Source: Variovorax soli NBRC 106424 (GTDB lineage: Bacteria > Pseudomonadota > Gammaproteobacteria > Burkholderiales > Burkholderiaceae_C). From it: 64,000 nt of DNA. The notes below the pieces were generated by a model. It searched no databases and was not told the DNA's origin. It saw only the letters and a list, made by a program, of their open reading frames with translations. The stretch spans positions 1 to 64,000 of the forward strand of contig NZ_BCUU01000018.1 of assembly GCF_001591385.1 (NCBI RefSeq). Direction: 5' to 3'. The position numbers and the translations under genes were made by a program. The first letter of the stretch is position 1. Every line of letters begins with the position of its first letter. Below, piece after piece: positions 9,599 to 20,210 of this stretch.

Positions 9599-9600
9599 CG

Positions 9601-10497
9601 ATGACCACGGCACCTCCCATCACGCTGCACCGCGGCCCCGGCGATGGCCTGTCGCTACACTACGCCGCGTGCGGCGAGCGCGGCCGGCCGCTCATCGTCT
9701 TCCTGCACGGCTTTCCGGAATGCTGGTGGGCCTGGGAGCCCTACCTGCGCGAGTTCGGCCGCGACCATTTCGCCATCGCACCGGACACGCGCGGCATCAA
9801 CCTGTCGGACAAGCCCGCCGAGCTGCGCGACTACCGCGCGCCGCGCGTGGCGCAGGACATCGTGGCCCTGGCCGAATTGCTGGGCTACCAAGACTTTCTT
9901 CTGGTGGGGCACGACTGGGGCGCCTCCATTGCCTACTCGCTGGTGCTGGCGCACCCGCAGCGGGTTCGGCGCCTGGCCATTCTCAATGGCGTGCATCCGG
10001 CCGTGTTCGCACGCGAGCTGGCGCAATCGCCAGCGCAACGCAACGCCAGCGACTACATCAACCTGTTTCGCCAACCAGATGCGGCGCAGCTGCTGACTCG
10101 CGATGGTTGCGCCTACCTGCTGGACATGTTCGCCGACGAACCCGGCGGCGCCCTGCCTGCCTGGCTCGACGACGAGGTGCAGGGCCGATACCTCGCCGCG
10201 TGGTCGCAGCCCGGTGCTGTGAATGGCGGCCTGAACTACTACCGCGCCTCGCCTCTGCACCCCGCCCAGTCCGATCCGCGGGCTGCCTTCCTGGCCGAGC
10301 CGGAGAAGCTGCGCGTGCCCATGCCTACGCTGGTGCTGTGGGGCGAGCGCGACCGCTACCTGCTGCCCGGCTGCATCGACAGGCTGGAGGCCTTCGTGCC
10401 TCAGCTGCGAGTGCATCGCCAGCCGCACTGCACGCACTGGATCGCGCACGAGGAACCTGCATGGGTGATGCGCCGCCTGCGCGAGCACTTCGCCTGA
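9601..10497 (+). CDS. Alpha/beta hydrolase, epoxide hydrolase/dehalogenase-like
   Basis: 298 residues with an alpha/beta-hydrolase fold. HGFPE gives the HGxP oxyanion motif. The nucleophile elbow is GHDWGA, with Asp as nucleophile as in soluble epoxide hydrolases and haloalkane dehalogenases. The catalytic His lies in HCTHWIAHE near the C-terminus. An epoxide hydrolase role is more likely than ester hydrolysis because the nucleophile is Asp, not Ser. It sits inside the acyl-CoA operon, so it may process the substrate before CoA activation (inference). Confidence 0.85.
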   Translation: MTTAPPITLHRGPGDGLSLHYAACGERGRPLIVFLHGFPECWWAWEPYLREFGRDHFAIAPDTRGINLSDKPAELRDYRAPRVAQDIVALAELLGYQDFLLVGHDWGASIAYSLVLAHPQRVRRLAILNGVHPAVFARELAQSPAQRNASDYINLFRQPDAAQLLTRDGCAYLLDMFADEPGGALPAWLDDEVQGRYLAAWSQPGAVNGGLNYYRASPLHPAQSDPRAAFLAEPEKLRVPMPTLVLWGERDRYLLPGCIDRLEAFVPQLRVHRQPHCTHWIAHEEPAWVMRRLREHFA

Positions 10498-10522
10498 ACG
10501 CGCATCACGAAAGCAAGAGCAC

Positions 10523-11308
10523 ATGAACACACCCCAACAACTCTTCGGCCTGCAAGGCCGCGTGGCCCTGGTCACCGGCGGCAGCCGCGGCCTGGGCCTG
10601 GAAATCGCCTCTGGCCTGGCTGCCATGGGCGCGCGCCTGGCCATCTCGGCGCGCAAGCCCGACGACCTGGCCGCCGCCCGCGAGCAGTTGCAGGCCCAGG
10701 GCGCCGAAGTGCTGACGGTGGCCAACGACCTGGCTGCGCCCGAAGGCCCGCGCGAGCTGGCCGATGCCGTGCTGGCTCACTACGGCGCGGTGGACGTGCT
10801 GGTCAACAACGCCGGGCGCGGCTGGGCCGAGCCGGCCGAGCAGATGCCGCCCGAACGGCTGCGCCAGCTGATGCGCCTGAACGCCGAGGCACCTTTCGAA
10901 CTCGGCGCGGAGTTGGCACGACGCAGCATGATCCCGCGCGGGTGGGGCCGCGTGATCAATGTGGCTTCCATCCTGGGCCTGCGCACCCGTATGCCCGTCG
11001 GCGGCCGACCGCCCATGGCGGCGTATGCCACCAGCAAGGCGGCAGCGGTGCACATGACGCGCGCTCTGGCAGCCGAGTGGGGCCGCTACGGCATCACCGT
11101 CAACGCCATCGCGCCAGGGCCTTTTCCTTCTCGCATGAACAGCTCGCTGGGCACGGTGGAGGCCGACTTCGTTTCGCGCACGCCAACCGGGCGCCTGGGC
11201 CGCGAGGGCGATCTGAAGGCCGCCGCCATCTTCTTCGCATCCGATGCCGCAGCGCACGTCACGGGCCAGGTGCTGGCTGTCGATGGCGGCATGTCGCTAG
11301 TGATGTAA
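10523..11308 (+). CDS. Short-chain dehydrogenase/reductase
   Basis: 261 residues of classical SDR: TGGSRGLGLEIA near residue 18, NNAG near 95, and YATSKAA as the catalytic Tyr/Lys motif. An Arg after the second strand (ISARKPDD) suggests NADP(H). It ends with the usual TGQVLAVDGGMS. It lies 25 bp after the hydrolase gene and 21 bp before the second dehydrogenase, so it belongs to the same transcript. It is one of two SDRs in the operon and may act on the hydrolase product. Confidence 0.85.
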   Translation: MNTPQQLFGLQGRVALVTGGSRGLGLEIASGLAAMGARLAISARKPDDLAAAREQLQAQGAEVLTVANDLAAPEGPRELADAVLAHYGAVDVLVNNAGRGWAEPAEQMPPERLRQLMRLNAEAPFELGAELARRSMIPRGWGRVINVASILGLRTRMPVGGRPPMAAYATSKAAAVHMTRALAAEWGRYGITVNAIAPGPFPSRMNSSLGTVEADFVSRTPTGRLGREGDLKAAAIFFASDAAAHVTGQVLAVDGGMSLVM

Positions 11309-11329
11309 GCGCTGCTATTGGATTTCCGT

Positions 11330-12526
11330 ATGCACACCAATGCAACTTCCTACGCCGAACGCCTGCGGTCCTTCATGGATCAGCACATCTACCCGAACGA
11401 GGAGCGCTTCTTCCGCGAGACCGAGGAACTCGGCCCCTGGGCCGTCCAGCCGGTGGTGCTGGAACTGCAGGCCCAGGCCCGTGACGCCGGGCTGTGGAAC
11501 CTCTTCATGCCCGACACGCGCTTCGGTGCCGGCCTGGACAACCGCGCCTACGCGCCGCTGTGCGAGATCATGGGCCGCTCGCACCTGGCGCCGGAAGTCT
11601 TCAACTGCAACGCGCCCGACACTGGCAACATGGAGGTGCTGGCGCGTTACGGCACGCCGGGGCAGCAGCAGCAATGGTTGATGCCGCTGCTGCGCGGCGA
11701 GATCCGATCCTGCTTCGCCATGACCGAGCCGCAGGTGGCTTCCAGCGACGCCACCAACATCGAGTCCTCGATCGTGCGCGACGGCGACGACTACGTGATC
11801 AACGGGCGGAAGTGGTACACCACGGGCGCGACCGATCCGCGTTGCCGCATCGCCATCTTCATGGGCAAGAGCGCGCCGGAACACCCGGACCGGCATCGAC
11901 AGCAGTCCATGGTCCTCGTGCCCATGGACACCCCTGGCGTGAAGGTGCTGCGGCCGCTGCCGGTATTCGGCTTCTACGGAGTGCCTGACCGCGCCTCGGA
12001 GGTGCTGTTCGAGAACGTGCGCGTGCCAGCGGCCAACATGCTGCTGGGCGAAGGCCGGGGCTTCGAGATGGCGCAGGGCCGCCTAGGTCCGGGGCGCATC
12101 CACCACTGCATGCGCCTGGTCGGCCTGGCCGAGCGCGCGCTGGAGCGCATGTGCCGCCGCTCGCGCGAGCGCGTCGCCTTCGGCAAGCCGGTAGCCGAGC
12201 AAGGCGTGACGCTGGAGCGCATTGCGCAATCGCGCATCCTGATCGATCAGGCGCGGCTGCTCACGCTCGATGCCGCCCGCGTGATGGACGAACAGGGCAA
12301 CAAGGCCGCCAAGGTGCAAATCGCGATGATCAAGGTGGCGGCCCCAGCCATGGCCTGCCAGGTGATCGACTGGGCCATCCAGGCGCACGGCGGCGGCGGC
12401 ACCGGCAACGACTTCGGACTGGCGCGCAGCTACGCCACCGCACGCCTGCTGCGCCTGGCCGACGGGCCCGACGAAGTGCATCGCAACCAGTTGGCCAAAC
12501 TGGAGCTGGCCAAGTACGCCGGCTGA
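11330..12526 (+). CDS. Acyl-CoA dehydrogenase, ACAD10/ACAD11-like
   Basis: 398 residues from the ATG at 11330; a TTG four codons upstream is possible. The FAD motif [16 protein letters not shown] and NGRKWYTTG are those of the ACAD10/11 group. The usual IYEGT segment reads [12 protein letters not shown], placing Asp where medium-chain enzymes have the Glu base, as in ACAD10-like enzymes. It ends the operon. With the LCAD-type enzyme at the start, the operon has two dehydrogenases of different specificity, suggesting two rounds of oxidation or a substrate with two acyl arms. Confidence 0.85.
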   Translation: MHTNATSYAERLRSFMDQHIYPNEERFFRETEELGPWAVQPVVLELQAQARDAGLWNLFMPDTRFGAGLDNRAYAPLCEIMGRSHLAPEVFNCNAPDTGNMEVLARYGTPGQQQQWLMPLLRGEIRSCFAMTEPQVASSDATNIESSIVRDGDDYVINGRKWYTTGATDPRCRIAIFMGKSAPEHPDRHRQQSMVLVPMDTPGVKVLRPLPVFGFYGVPDRASEVLFENVRVPAANMLLGEGRGFEMAQGRLGPGRIHHCMRLVGLAERALERMCRRSRERVAFGKPVAEQGVTLERIAQSRILIDQARLLTLDAARVMDEQGNKAAKVQIAMIKVAAPAMACQVIDWAIQAHGGGGTGNDFGLARSYATARLLRLADGPDEVHRNQLAKLELAKYAG

Positions 12527-12787
12527 GCCGGCACTTGAGGGCTACCCGTGCGGCACAACGCTGCGCGACGAGATCATGCGGGCCAGGCCGTGTCCCGCAG
12601 GTCATGGCTTGCCACTTTGAACGCGGCCACACCCACGGTTAGTGCGGCGGCAGCCTGCACGCGGTCAGGATTGCCGTTGAAGCTCAGAGTGGGGGAATCC
12701 CGCCCTCCCCGGATAGGGTGGGCATTGCGAGGAGGGGGCCAGCTAACTTCACTGCGTTCTCGCAACCACCACAGAGCTCATCCCCTC

Positions 12788-14059
12788 ATGAAAAGATCCC
12801 TCATCGCGCTGGCCGCATTGGCAACTTGCGGCGCGGCGTCTGCGCAATCCTCCGTCACGCTCTTCGGAGTTCTGGACGCAGCTGTCAGCTACTACGAGCA
12901 AACCAGCAAGTTCGACAGCAAAGGCGTGCCCAGCACAACACCACGCCCCGACCTCAAGCAAAGCCAATGGGCGCTGTCCAACAGCAACCTTGCCGGCTCC
13001 CGAATCGGGTTTCGCGGCCAGGAAGACCTGGGTGGAGGCCTTTCCGCCGGCTTCTGGCTCGAAGCGACGCTTTGGAACGATTCAGGAATCGCTGGTCGCG
13101 GGCCACTGCTCTTCGATCGTCGCTCGACTGTGAGCCTGTCCGGGCGGTTCGGTGAGGTGCGCCTGGGCCGTGACTACACCCCGACGTTCTGGAACGATGC
13201 CATCTTCGACCCGTTTACCACTTCCGGTGTCGGAACAAGTCTGATCGCCCAGACCCTGGGGGGCGCCCTGCCAACGTTGACGCTCAATCGTGGCAACTAC
13301 GCGCGCAAGAGCAACTCGGTGGGCTACTTCCTGCCGGCAAGCCTTGGCGGTTTCTACGGCCAGGCGATGTACGCGTTCAACGAGAACGTTCAATCGGATG
13401 CCATCCAGAACGACCCTGCTGCCTCCAACAATTCACGAACGGCACGCTACGTAGGCGGGCGCTTCGGATATGCCAACGGCGCGGTGGATGTCGCAGCGGC
13501 CTATGGAGTTAGCACCATCGGCGACAACTACGTCTTCGGTTTCACCACCAACGTCAACACCTTCAACCTGGGCGCGTCTTACGACTTCGGTCCTGTCAAG
13601 CTGTACGGCGAGTACTCGCAGGTCGATGTCAAGACGGACTTCGCCAATCAGGCGCGCTTTCCGTTCACGCCGACGCTGACGCCCCAACGAGATGTGGACA
13701 GCACGAACTTCCTGGTCGGCGTCAGCGTCCCGGTGGGCCCGGGCATGATCAAGGCGTCGTACGCGCAGGTGAAGGCGAAGTACTCCAGTTTCACGCAGAC
13801 AGGGACGGTGCCATTGGCAACGTCCGAGCCGCAGGCCGACAAGTTCGCCTTGGGCTATGTGTACAACCTGTCCAGGCGAACAGCGCTCTATTCGACCTTC
13901 GCCTATACGAAGAACAAGAATGGAGCGGCCGTCGGCGTGGTCAACGTCTCCTCGGCGGATGTCACCCCTGGCTACACGAACATCGTCAACTCGTCAGCGC
14001 CCGGCTATCGTGCCGACAAGGGCTACGGGTACGACTTCGGCATTCGTCACTCGTTCTAG
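12788..14059 (+). CDS. Gram-negative porin (Burkholderiales trimeric porin family)
   Basis: 423 residues. A Sec signal peptide ends at AASA-QSSVTLFG, and the mature start SSVTLFGVLDA is the hallmark of betaproteobacterial porins. The barrel pattern NSNLAGSRIGFRGQEDLGGGLSAGF follows, and the final residue is Phe after GYDFGIRHS, the outer-membrane assembly signal. It probably forms a 16-stranded outer-membrane channel. It lies 260 bp after the acyl-CoA operon, so it may have its own promoter, but it could serve uptake of the same substrate. It converges with the autotransporter gene. Confidence 0.92.
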   Translation: MKRSLIALAALATCGAASAQSSVTLFGVLDAAVSYYEQTSKFDSKGVPSTTPRPDLKQSQWALSNSNLAGSRIGFRGQEDLGGGLSAGFWLEATLWNDSGIAGRGPLLFDRRSTVSLSGRFGEVRLGRDYTPTFWNDAIFDPFTTSGVGTSLIAQTLGGALPTLTLNRGNYARKSNSVGYFLPASLGGFYGQAMYAFNENVQSDAIQNDPAASNNSRTARYVGGRFGYANGAVDVAAAYGVSTIGDNYVFGFTTNVNTFNLGASYDFGPVKLYGEYSQVDVKTDFANQARFPFTPTLTPQRDVDSTNFLVGVSVPVGPGMIKASYAQVKAKYSSFTQTGTVPLATSEPQADKFALGYVYNLSRRTALYSTFAYTKNKNGAAVGVVNVSSADVTPGYTNIVNSSAPGYRADKGYGYDFGIRHSF

Positions 14060-14069
14060 TGCATCGCGC

Positions 14070-14101
14070 AGCCGGTCCCATCCAGCTATGCTGGGCCGGC
14101 T
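14070..14101 (+). terminator. Hairpin after the porin gene
   Basis: AGCCGG at the left pairs with CCGGCT at the right, and CCAGC pairs with GCTGG around a TAT loop, starting 10 bp after the porin stop. There is no T-run after it, so it may be a weak terminator or an mRNA-end stabiliser. The 280 bp from here to the autotransporter stop hold nothing recognisable. Confidence 0.4.
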
Positions 14102-14383
14102 GGCGGGCGCTATGCTCGGCGCCTAGCCTCGCATGGCAGGTGTTTTCCAAGCGAAAGTGAGCTGCGGGATTGAGGGATTGAGGCAAGAATTCAACGCGCT
14201 CGCTGCGGGGAGCTAGCTTCCTACCGCCTCGAAGAGATTGCCGTCGCTTCACGCAGCGTGAAGATCTCAGAATCGACGACCGATTCCAAGGTGTTGGCAG
14301 ACATAGATCCCTTGCGCGCCGCCGCCATTCCGGCTCCGAAGGCTAGCGAGTGGCTGCAACTTGCGCCGCCGCTATGCGCCTCC

Positions 14384-17300
14384 CTACCATTTGAAGCGAA
14401 CGCCCACGCGGCCGCTCCAGCCGTCGCTGTTGGCGCCGTCCAGCGAGCGGTTGTAGTCCACAGAGCCGAACGCGCTCGCGTTGCGCGCGATTTGCCCTGA
14501 CAGACCGACGCCGACCTGCGCCCAGGTCGAGGCGCCAATCGGTGCACTGAGCGCCACCGGATTAAAGCCCTGCAGGCTCGCGAAGTTGGTTGTCGCGTCG
14601 GAGTCGAAGGCATGCCAGATATTCAGGCGTGCCCAGGCTGTGAGGTCTTGCGCTTCGCCTTGCGCGACGCGGCGCGTCAGTCGCGCGCCGATGCGGCCAT
14701 AGAAGGTGCTGGTGTCGTCGAACGAGATGCGGGCGAAGCTGTCGGCGCTGTCTTCGAGCTTCGTCCATTGATAGACGAGTTGGCCCTGCGGCTCGAGCGC
14801 CCAGCCCGGTGCGAGCACGAAGGGGTAGCCGGCCTCGAGCGAGGCCGCTACGCCCCAGCCATCGGTTTCAAGCTTCTCGGCAAAGATCGACTTCGTCTTG
14901 ACGTTGTCGTAGCGCGTGCCCTGCAGCACGCCATCGACGTACCAGCCCGAAGCGCCCTTGCGCGTCCAGTAGCCGCCAAGCGAGTAGCCGTACATCGATG
15001 CCGTGCCGGCCGAGCCTCCGTAGACGGCATCGACGTTGCTGTCGATGTGGCCCATGGCGATGTATGCGCCCGCGACATCGCTTTGCCCTGAAGCGTCGAC
15101 ACGGCGAAGCAGCTCGATGCCGGTCTGCACACCCGCTTCGTTGTAGTCGTAGGACGGGCCGTTGTGCGTGAAGTCGTCGAGGCGATCGGGGTTGGTGCTG
15201 GCACTGCCATTGCGAGCTTCGCCGCTGGCGCCGAACACGCGCCCCCAGGCGCCCATGCGGCTGAGGCCTTCGCTCGTCGCGGTAACGCTGTCCTCACCTG
15301 CGCGGTCGTGGTACGTGCCGAGCATGGCGATGCCAAGCCGGTTCGCGAGCACGGGGAGGGACATGTCGAGCGGGACTTCGACACGGTAGTTGGGCAACAG
15401 CACTGTTGGCGCGACGGATCGCGGCGAGCCATCGGGTGGTGCAGGCGCCGGAGGCGGTGCCGCAGCTCCTGGAGCCGTCAGCGGCAAGGTCGTTCGCAAA
15501 AACCAGCTCTCGCCATTCGTCGTCCCGCCCCGGACCAACAGGTATTCGTACGCACCGGCCGCCGCCCGCGCGCCCAGCGCAAACGCCGAACCCGCTGTCG
15601 TCGCGCCATTGGCTGCATCGACCACCACGATCCCGTCGCCCGTCGTGAGCGCTCCGCCCCCACCCGCATTGGTGATCTGCAGCGTTGACGCCCCGCTCCC
15701 ACTGCCGCCGTTGATGACCAGCTTGTCGGACGGCGAGTTGTCGACCCCCAGGACAGTGTTGAGCGCCACACGGCTGCCGGGCGCGCCGACATAGCTGTTG
15801 ACGGTCAGCGTATTGCCGGGCGTTCCGCTGACGGCGCGGACCTGCGCCAGTCCCGCGTTTTGCAGCGTGCCATTGATCGTGAAGCCGCCGTTGCCGCCAT
15901 CCAAGATCGCTGGCTTGGCAAGCGACTGCACGCCCGGCTTGCTGGACGCGGTGGCTGCAGGGGGGGCCACTGTCGCGCTCGCAATCGCATTGGCCACCTT
16001 CAACACACCGTTGTTCACCACGTCGCCGGTCACGCTGCCGTAGCCACCCAGTGTCGCGCCCGGGTTGACCAGGACCGTGCCGCCGCCACTCAGCGCGGCG
16101 CCGGGGCTGGTCGAGTCTCCGACCACGAGCGTTCCCGCACTCACTGTCGTACCGCCGCCATACGTGCTGGCCCCCTGCAGAATCAATGTTCCTGCGCCTG
16201 CCTTGGTCAGGGCGCCAGCACCCGTCATGCCTTGCTCGACGATGGCTTCAAAGCCTTGGGTGTCCAGCGTGCCCCCGCCGGCCTCGATCGAGACCGGCCG
16301 CGTCGCAGACAACTCGAAGCTGCCCAGCCATTGCAGCGTGCCGCCGTTGAAAGTCACGCCGCCCGTGGGCGCGCCGAGGACGTTGTCGGCCGGCATGGCC
16401 AGCACGCCCTGCGCGAGCAGGGTGCCGCCCGCGTAGGTGTTGCCGCCAGCCGACGAGGGTGCGAGCGTTACCGTGCCCGTGCCCTGCTGGACGACCCGCC
16501 CGGTGCCGGAGATCAAGCCGCTGAAGGTGAGCACATCGGAGCGGTTGAATGCCAGCGTGCCGTTGTTCGACACATCCCCGATGAAGCTTCCCGTCGTGCC
16601 GCCATCGCCCAATTGAAGGGTGCCGCCGTTGATGGAGGTGTTGCCGGTGTAGGTGTTGCTGCCGGTGAGAACGAGCGTTCCGGCATCGGTCTTGTCGAGG
16701 CCGCCGCTGCCCTGGATCACCGCACCGATCGTGGCGGTCATCGCGGCGCCCGCGGCAGTGCCGTCACCCACGCGGATGATGGTGTCGGGCGTCGTCGTCG
16801 TCAGCGGCTGGCCGATGACCGTGTAGCCGTCGACTGCGAACTGGGCGCCGCTGAAAGTCACCGCGCCTGCGCTGTTGTCCACCGTGACGATGCCGGGCGT
16901 GCCCTGGAAGACCGCGAAGCCGTTAGGCTGCCAAGATGCATTCACCGTGCCGGTGCCCTCGGTCCACGCGTCGATCGCGGGCGTTGCCAGCCATGTGCCC
17001 GAGCCGCCGTTCACGGTGGCGTTGTTGAACAGCGCGCTGTTGTTCCCGTCCCAGAAGTTCAGCATCAGGCCCTGCGTGTTGACCAGGTTCACCTGATTCG
17101 CCACGGAGGTCTGCACGAAGAACGGACCGCCGGCGGGCATCGCGCCGAGGTCGAGCCCCTGGTTGTTCAAGGTGCCGCCGTAGTTGATCAACCGGTAGAC
17201 GCCCGGACCGAAGTTGCCGCCGGCCGGCTGCGTGACGTTCAAGGTGCCGTCGAGCGAGAGATTGCCGCCCACCACGCTCAGGTCGTTGAACGCGCCGCCC

Positions 17301-19873
17301 GGCAGGTTGCTCTGGCCGAGTTCGTAGTCGAGCACCGAGCCGGCCGACAGCGAGAGATCGCCGCCGATGGTCAGCATGCCCGGGCTGGCGCCCGGTGCGA
17401 GATGGCCGCCGTTCTGGACCGTCGCCGCGCCGGCGATGCTGCCGGTGCCGCCCAGCGTCGCGCCGTTCTGGACGGTCGTCGAAGCACTGGCGAGCGATCC
17501 GTTGACCCGCAGCGTGCCGGCGCTGACGGTCGTCGCGCCCGTGAGGGTGTTCGCGCCGGCGAGCGTCGTGATGCCGGTGCCGGACTGGGTCAGGGTTCCG
17601 GTCCCGCTGATCACGCCTGAATAGGTGAGTGCGTCACTGCGATTGAAGACCAGGGCGGCGTTGTTGGCGATGTTGCCCGCCAGGCTCCCGGTGGTGCCGC
17701 CCAAGCCCACCTGCAGCGTGCCCGCAGAGATGGTGGTGCCGCCGGTGTAGGTGTTGTTGCCGGTCAGCGAGAGCGTGCCGGCCCCGATCTTCGTCATGGC
17801 GCCGGCTCCGCTGGCAACGCCGCGATACTCGTTTGAGAAGCCGTTGGTGTCGATGGTGCCACCGCCTGCAAGCAACGTCACGGGACGGCCAATGAAGGAC
17901 GTCGATGCCAGGTAACGAAGGGTCCCGCCATTGAACACTAGCGGGTTTCCGAGCGTACCCAGGTTATTGGGGTTGTTGAAGGCCAGCACGCCCTGGTTGA
18001 TGATCGTCGCCCCGGTGTAGGTGTTGTTGGCCGTGAGGGTCAGCGTTCCCACGCCGTTCTTCGTCACCGACCCGTTGCCGCTGATGACACCCCCGTAGTT
18101 GACTGCGTCGCTTCGATTGAAAACGACCGTGCCGTTGTCGGTGATGTTGCCTGCCACGGTGCCGCTCGCTGCACCGGTGCCGATATGCAGTTGGGTTCCT
18201 GCCTGCACAGTGACAGGACTGGTCAGCGTGCCGCTCACGCGCAGCACGCCGCTCTCGACCTGGGTGTTGCCGAACGCGCCGCTGCCCGACAAGGTCCAGT
18301 CGGTCCCGGTCATCCGCAAAGTCTCGAAGTTGGCAAACGCGTTGGAAGCGGTGCCTGCCCCCTCGAGGATCACGCCGTCGGTTCCCGTGCCGCCGTCGGC
18401 GAGTCCGGTCACTTGGGAACCCGTTCGCAAGGTCAGCGAGTCATTGCCTGCACGCAGGTCGATTGCGGTGCCGACATCGCTGCGGATGACGCCGGAGTTG
18501 ATCAGGTTCTCCTGGCCGTTCACCCCACGCACCGCGAAACTGCGCTCGCTGATGATGGAGCCCGTGTTCTCGATCCTTGCAACGAAGGCCCCTGCGACGG
18601 TGTTGGACAGCACCCCATCGGCATTGATGCCCGATGCCCGGATCGTGCCGCTGTTGAACAGCGCGTTGTTGTCGCCCTGCATGAAGACGCCGAAGGCGTC
18701 CCGCCCTCCAACGAGGAGATCACCGCTGTTGATGATGGTGCTGTTGCCGTCATCTGCACGCATGCCGTTGCCGCGCTGCCCGCTGGTGTTGACGGTGCCG
18801 CGATTTTCCAGTGTGTTGTTCGCGCCGGAAAGCACGTAGAGGCCATGCGCTCCCGTCCCGCTGACGTTCACCGTTCCCCCGTTGCGCAGCAGGTTGTTGG
18901 TGCTTTCGGCGATTTCCATGCCGCTGGAGCCGAGCCCGCTGGCGGTGATGACGCCGCCGGCCAGGTTCTGCAGGGTGTTGCCCTGGCCGCTGAACACGAA
19001 CATGCCAAATGCACGGTTGTCGAGTTCCGAGGCGCCGCCGGAGGTGGTAATCGATCCTGCATTGGTCATCGACGAGTCGCTCGCTTCGAGCAAGAGCATC
19101 CCGTGCGAGGCCTGGCCCCGCGTCACGATGGTGCCGTCGTTGCGCAGCACGTGGCCGATTCCGCCGCTGGCCGCAATTCCGAAGGCTTCGTTCAGGTTGG
19201 ATTCGATGACGCCGGTGGCGGTGTTCGTCAGCACCGTCCGGTTGGTCTGCTGTGCATACATCCCCGAACCCTGGAAGGTGTTCAGCGTGATCTGCCCTGC
19301 GTTGATCAGCTGGTTGCCATCGGTGCTGGCGGCCATCAGGCCGGTGGCGAGGTCGCCGTTGACGTTGATTCGCCCGCCGACTTCATTGCGCAGTACGCTG
19401 TTGGCCCCGATGCTGGCAAAGGTCAGGGCGTTGAATCCGGTCGCTGTGAGTGTCCCGAAGTTGCGCAGCACGCTGTCGGCGCCGAGGGCGACCACGCCGA
19501 TGCTTCCCGCACCTGTGGATACCGGTTGAATGCTTCCGAAGTTGTTCAGCTGCGCGCCCGGCCCCAGCGTGATGAGGTTGGTGCTCCCGGTGAGTACCGC
19601 ATCGGCGTTGATGTTGACCGTCACGCCGGATGCCGCGGACGCATCGAGCGGTACCGTCGTAGGCGCGGGTCCAGTGCAGGTGACGGTCTGGCCGTTGGCT
19701 GGCGGGTTGGGCAGGCAATCTGCCCTGGCAAGCCTGGAGCTCATCGATGCGAAGAGGCCCGCGACGACAAACGCCGAGACGGCGGCGATTTGGCGGGTCA
19801 ATGGGGCGATACGTCGGCGACCCCGAGGGTCTGTGCGCTGCCTCCGCGGCGGCGGCACTGGAAGCAAAGACAT
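14384..19873 (-). CDS. Giant type Va autotransporter adhesin-like protein
   Basis: 1829 residues from the ATG at 19873, chosen because AAGGAG stands 11 bp before it; a GTG 12 bp upstream is too close to that site. An Arg-rich extended N-region leads into a hydrophobic signal segment (AAVSAFVVAGLFASM). The passenger is a long beta-helix with many autotransporter-associated strand repeats such as LTLTGNNTYTGGTTI, and poly-Pro linkers near residue 1520. The last 280 residues form the beta-barrel, with WGRVFGASGE at its start and VGVRFKW at the end. It is probably exported to the surface for adhesion or aggregation. The ligand is unknown. Confidence 0.92.
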   Translation of the reverse strand: MSLLPVPPPRRQRTDPRGRRRIAPLTRQIAAVSAFVVAGLFASMSSRLARADCLPNPPANGQTVTCTGPAPTTVPLDASAASGVTVNINADAVLTGSTNLITLGPGAQLNNFGSIQPVSTGAGSIGVVALGADSVLRNFGTLTATGFNALTFASIGANSVLRNEVGGRINVNGDLATGLMAASTDGNQLINAGQITLNTFQGSGMYAQQTNRTVLTNTATGVIESNLNEAFGIAASGGIGHVLRNDGTIVTRGQASHGMLLLEASDSSMTNAGSITTSGGASELDNRAFGMFVFSGQGNTLQNLAGGVITASGLGSSGMEIAESTNNLLRNGGTVNVSGTGAHGLYVLSGANNTLENRGTVNTSGQRGNGMRADDGNSTIINSGDLLVGGRDAFGVFMQGDNNALFNSGTIRASGINADGVLSNTVAGAFVARIENTGSIISERSFAVRGVNGQENLINSGVIRSDVGTAIDLRAGNDSLTLRTGSQVTGLADGGTGTDGVILEGAGTASNAFANFETLRMTGTDWTLSGSGAFGNTQVESGVLRVSGTLTSPVTVQAGTQLHIGTGAASGTVAGNITDNGTVVFNRSDAVNYGGVISGNGSVTKNGVGTLTLTANNTYTGATIINQGVLAFNNPNNLGTLGNPLVFNGGTLRYLASTSFIGRPVTLLAGGGTIDTNGFSNEYRGVASGAGAMTKIGAGTLSLTGNNTYTGGTTISAGTLQVGLGGTTGSLAGNIANNAALVFNRSDALTYSGVISGTGTLTQSGTGITTLAGANTLTGATTVSAGTLRVNGSLASASTTVQNGATLGGTGSIAGAATVQNGGHLAPGASPGMLTIGGDLSLSAGSVLDYELGQSNLPGGAFNDLSVVGGNLSLDGTLNVTQPAGGNFGPGVYRLINYGGTLNNQGLDLGAMPAGGPFFVQTSVANQVNLVNTQGLMLNFWDGNNSALFNNATVNGGSGTWLATPAIDAWTEGTGTVNASWQPNGFAVFQGTPGIVTVDNSAGAVTFSGAQFAVDGYTVIGQPLTTTTPDTIIRVGDGTAAGAAMTATIGAVIQGSGGLDKTDAGTLVLTGSNTYTGNTSINGGTLQLGDGGTTGSFIGDVSNNGTLAFNRSDVLTFSGLISGTGRVVQQGTGTVTLAPSSAGGNTYAGGTLLAQGVLAMPADNVLGAPTGGVTFNGGTLQWLGSFELSATRPVSIEAGGGTLDTQGFEAIVEQGMTGAGALTKAGAGTLILQGASTYGGGTTVSAGTLVVGDSTSPGAALSGGGTVLVNPGATLGGYGSVTGDVVNNGVLKVANAIASATVAPPAATASSKPGVQSLAKPAILDGGNGGFTINGTLQNAGLAQVRAVSGTPGNTLTVNSYVGAPGSRVALNTVLGVDNSPSDKLVINGGSGSGASTLQITNAGGGGALTTGDGIVVVDAANGATTAGSAFALGARAAAGAYEYLLVRGGTTNGESWFLRTTLPLTAPGAAAPPPAPAPPDGSPRSVAPTVLLPNYRVEVPLDMSLPVLANRLGIAMLGTYHDRAGEDSVTATSEGLSRMGAWGRVFGASGEARNGSASTNPDRLDDFTHNGPSYDYNEAGVQTGIELLRRVDASGQSDVAGAYIAMGHIDSNVDAVYGGSAGTASMYGYSLGGYWTRKGASGWYVDGVLQGTRYDNVKTKSIFAEKLETDGWGVAASLEAGYPFVLAPGWALEPQGQLVYQWTKLEDSADSFARISFDDTSTFYGRIGARLTRRVAQGEAQDLTAWARLNIWHAFDSDATTNFASLQGFNPVALSAPIGASTWAQVGVGLSGQIARNASAFGSVDYNRSLDGANSDGWSGRVGVRFKW

Positions 19874-20210
19874 GGTCGCTGGCACTCCTTGTCGTACACC
19901 TTCGCAATCCCGTCGGATTCCTGAATCGCTGCCGCGGCGTTTCTATCATCCCCACTCGCGATTGCGCAAGGGGCGGCATTTCCTACGAATTAGGGTTCAG
20001 TTCGCAGGGCGATCCCCCGCCGTTGTCGACACGATAGAGACGTACTTCACCGTCGACTGCAGCTTGGAAACGTCGGCTCAGGGCACGAAGCCGCAGATTC
20101 GGCCTGCCCTCCCCTTCAGCGGCTTTCGCTGCGGAGCCGTCTTGAACTGCAGTAGCCAGAGAGCCGAAACCGGCCGGTCGGCGGCAATTGCCCATCGTGG
20201 ATACCATACT
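19874..20210. other. Upstream region of the autotransporter gene
   Basis: No gene was recognised in these 337 bases. They should hold the autotransporter promoter, but no confident -35/-10 pair or operator was seen. Confidence 0.4.
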
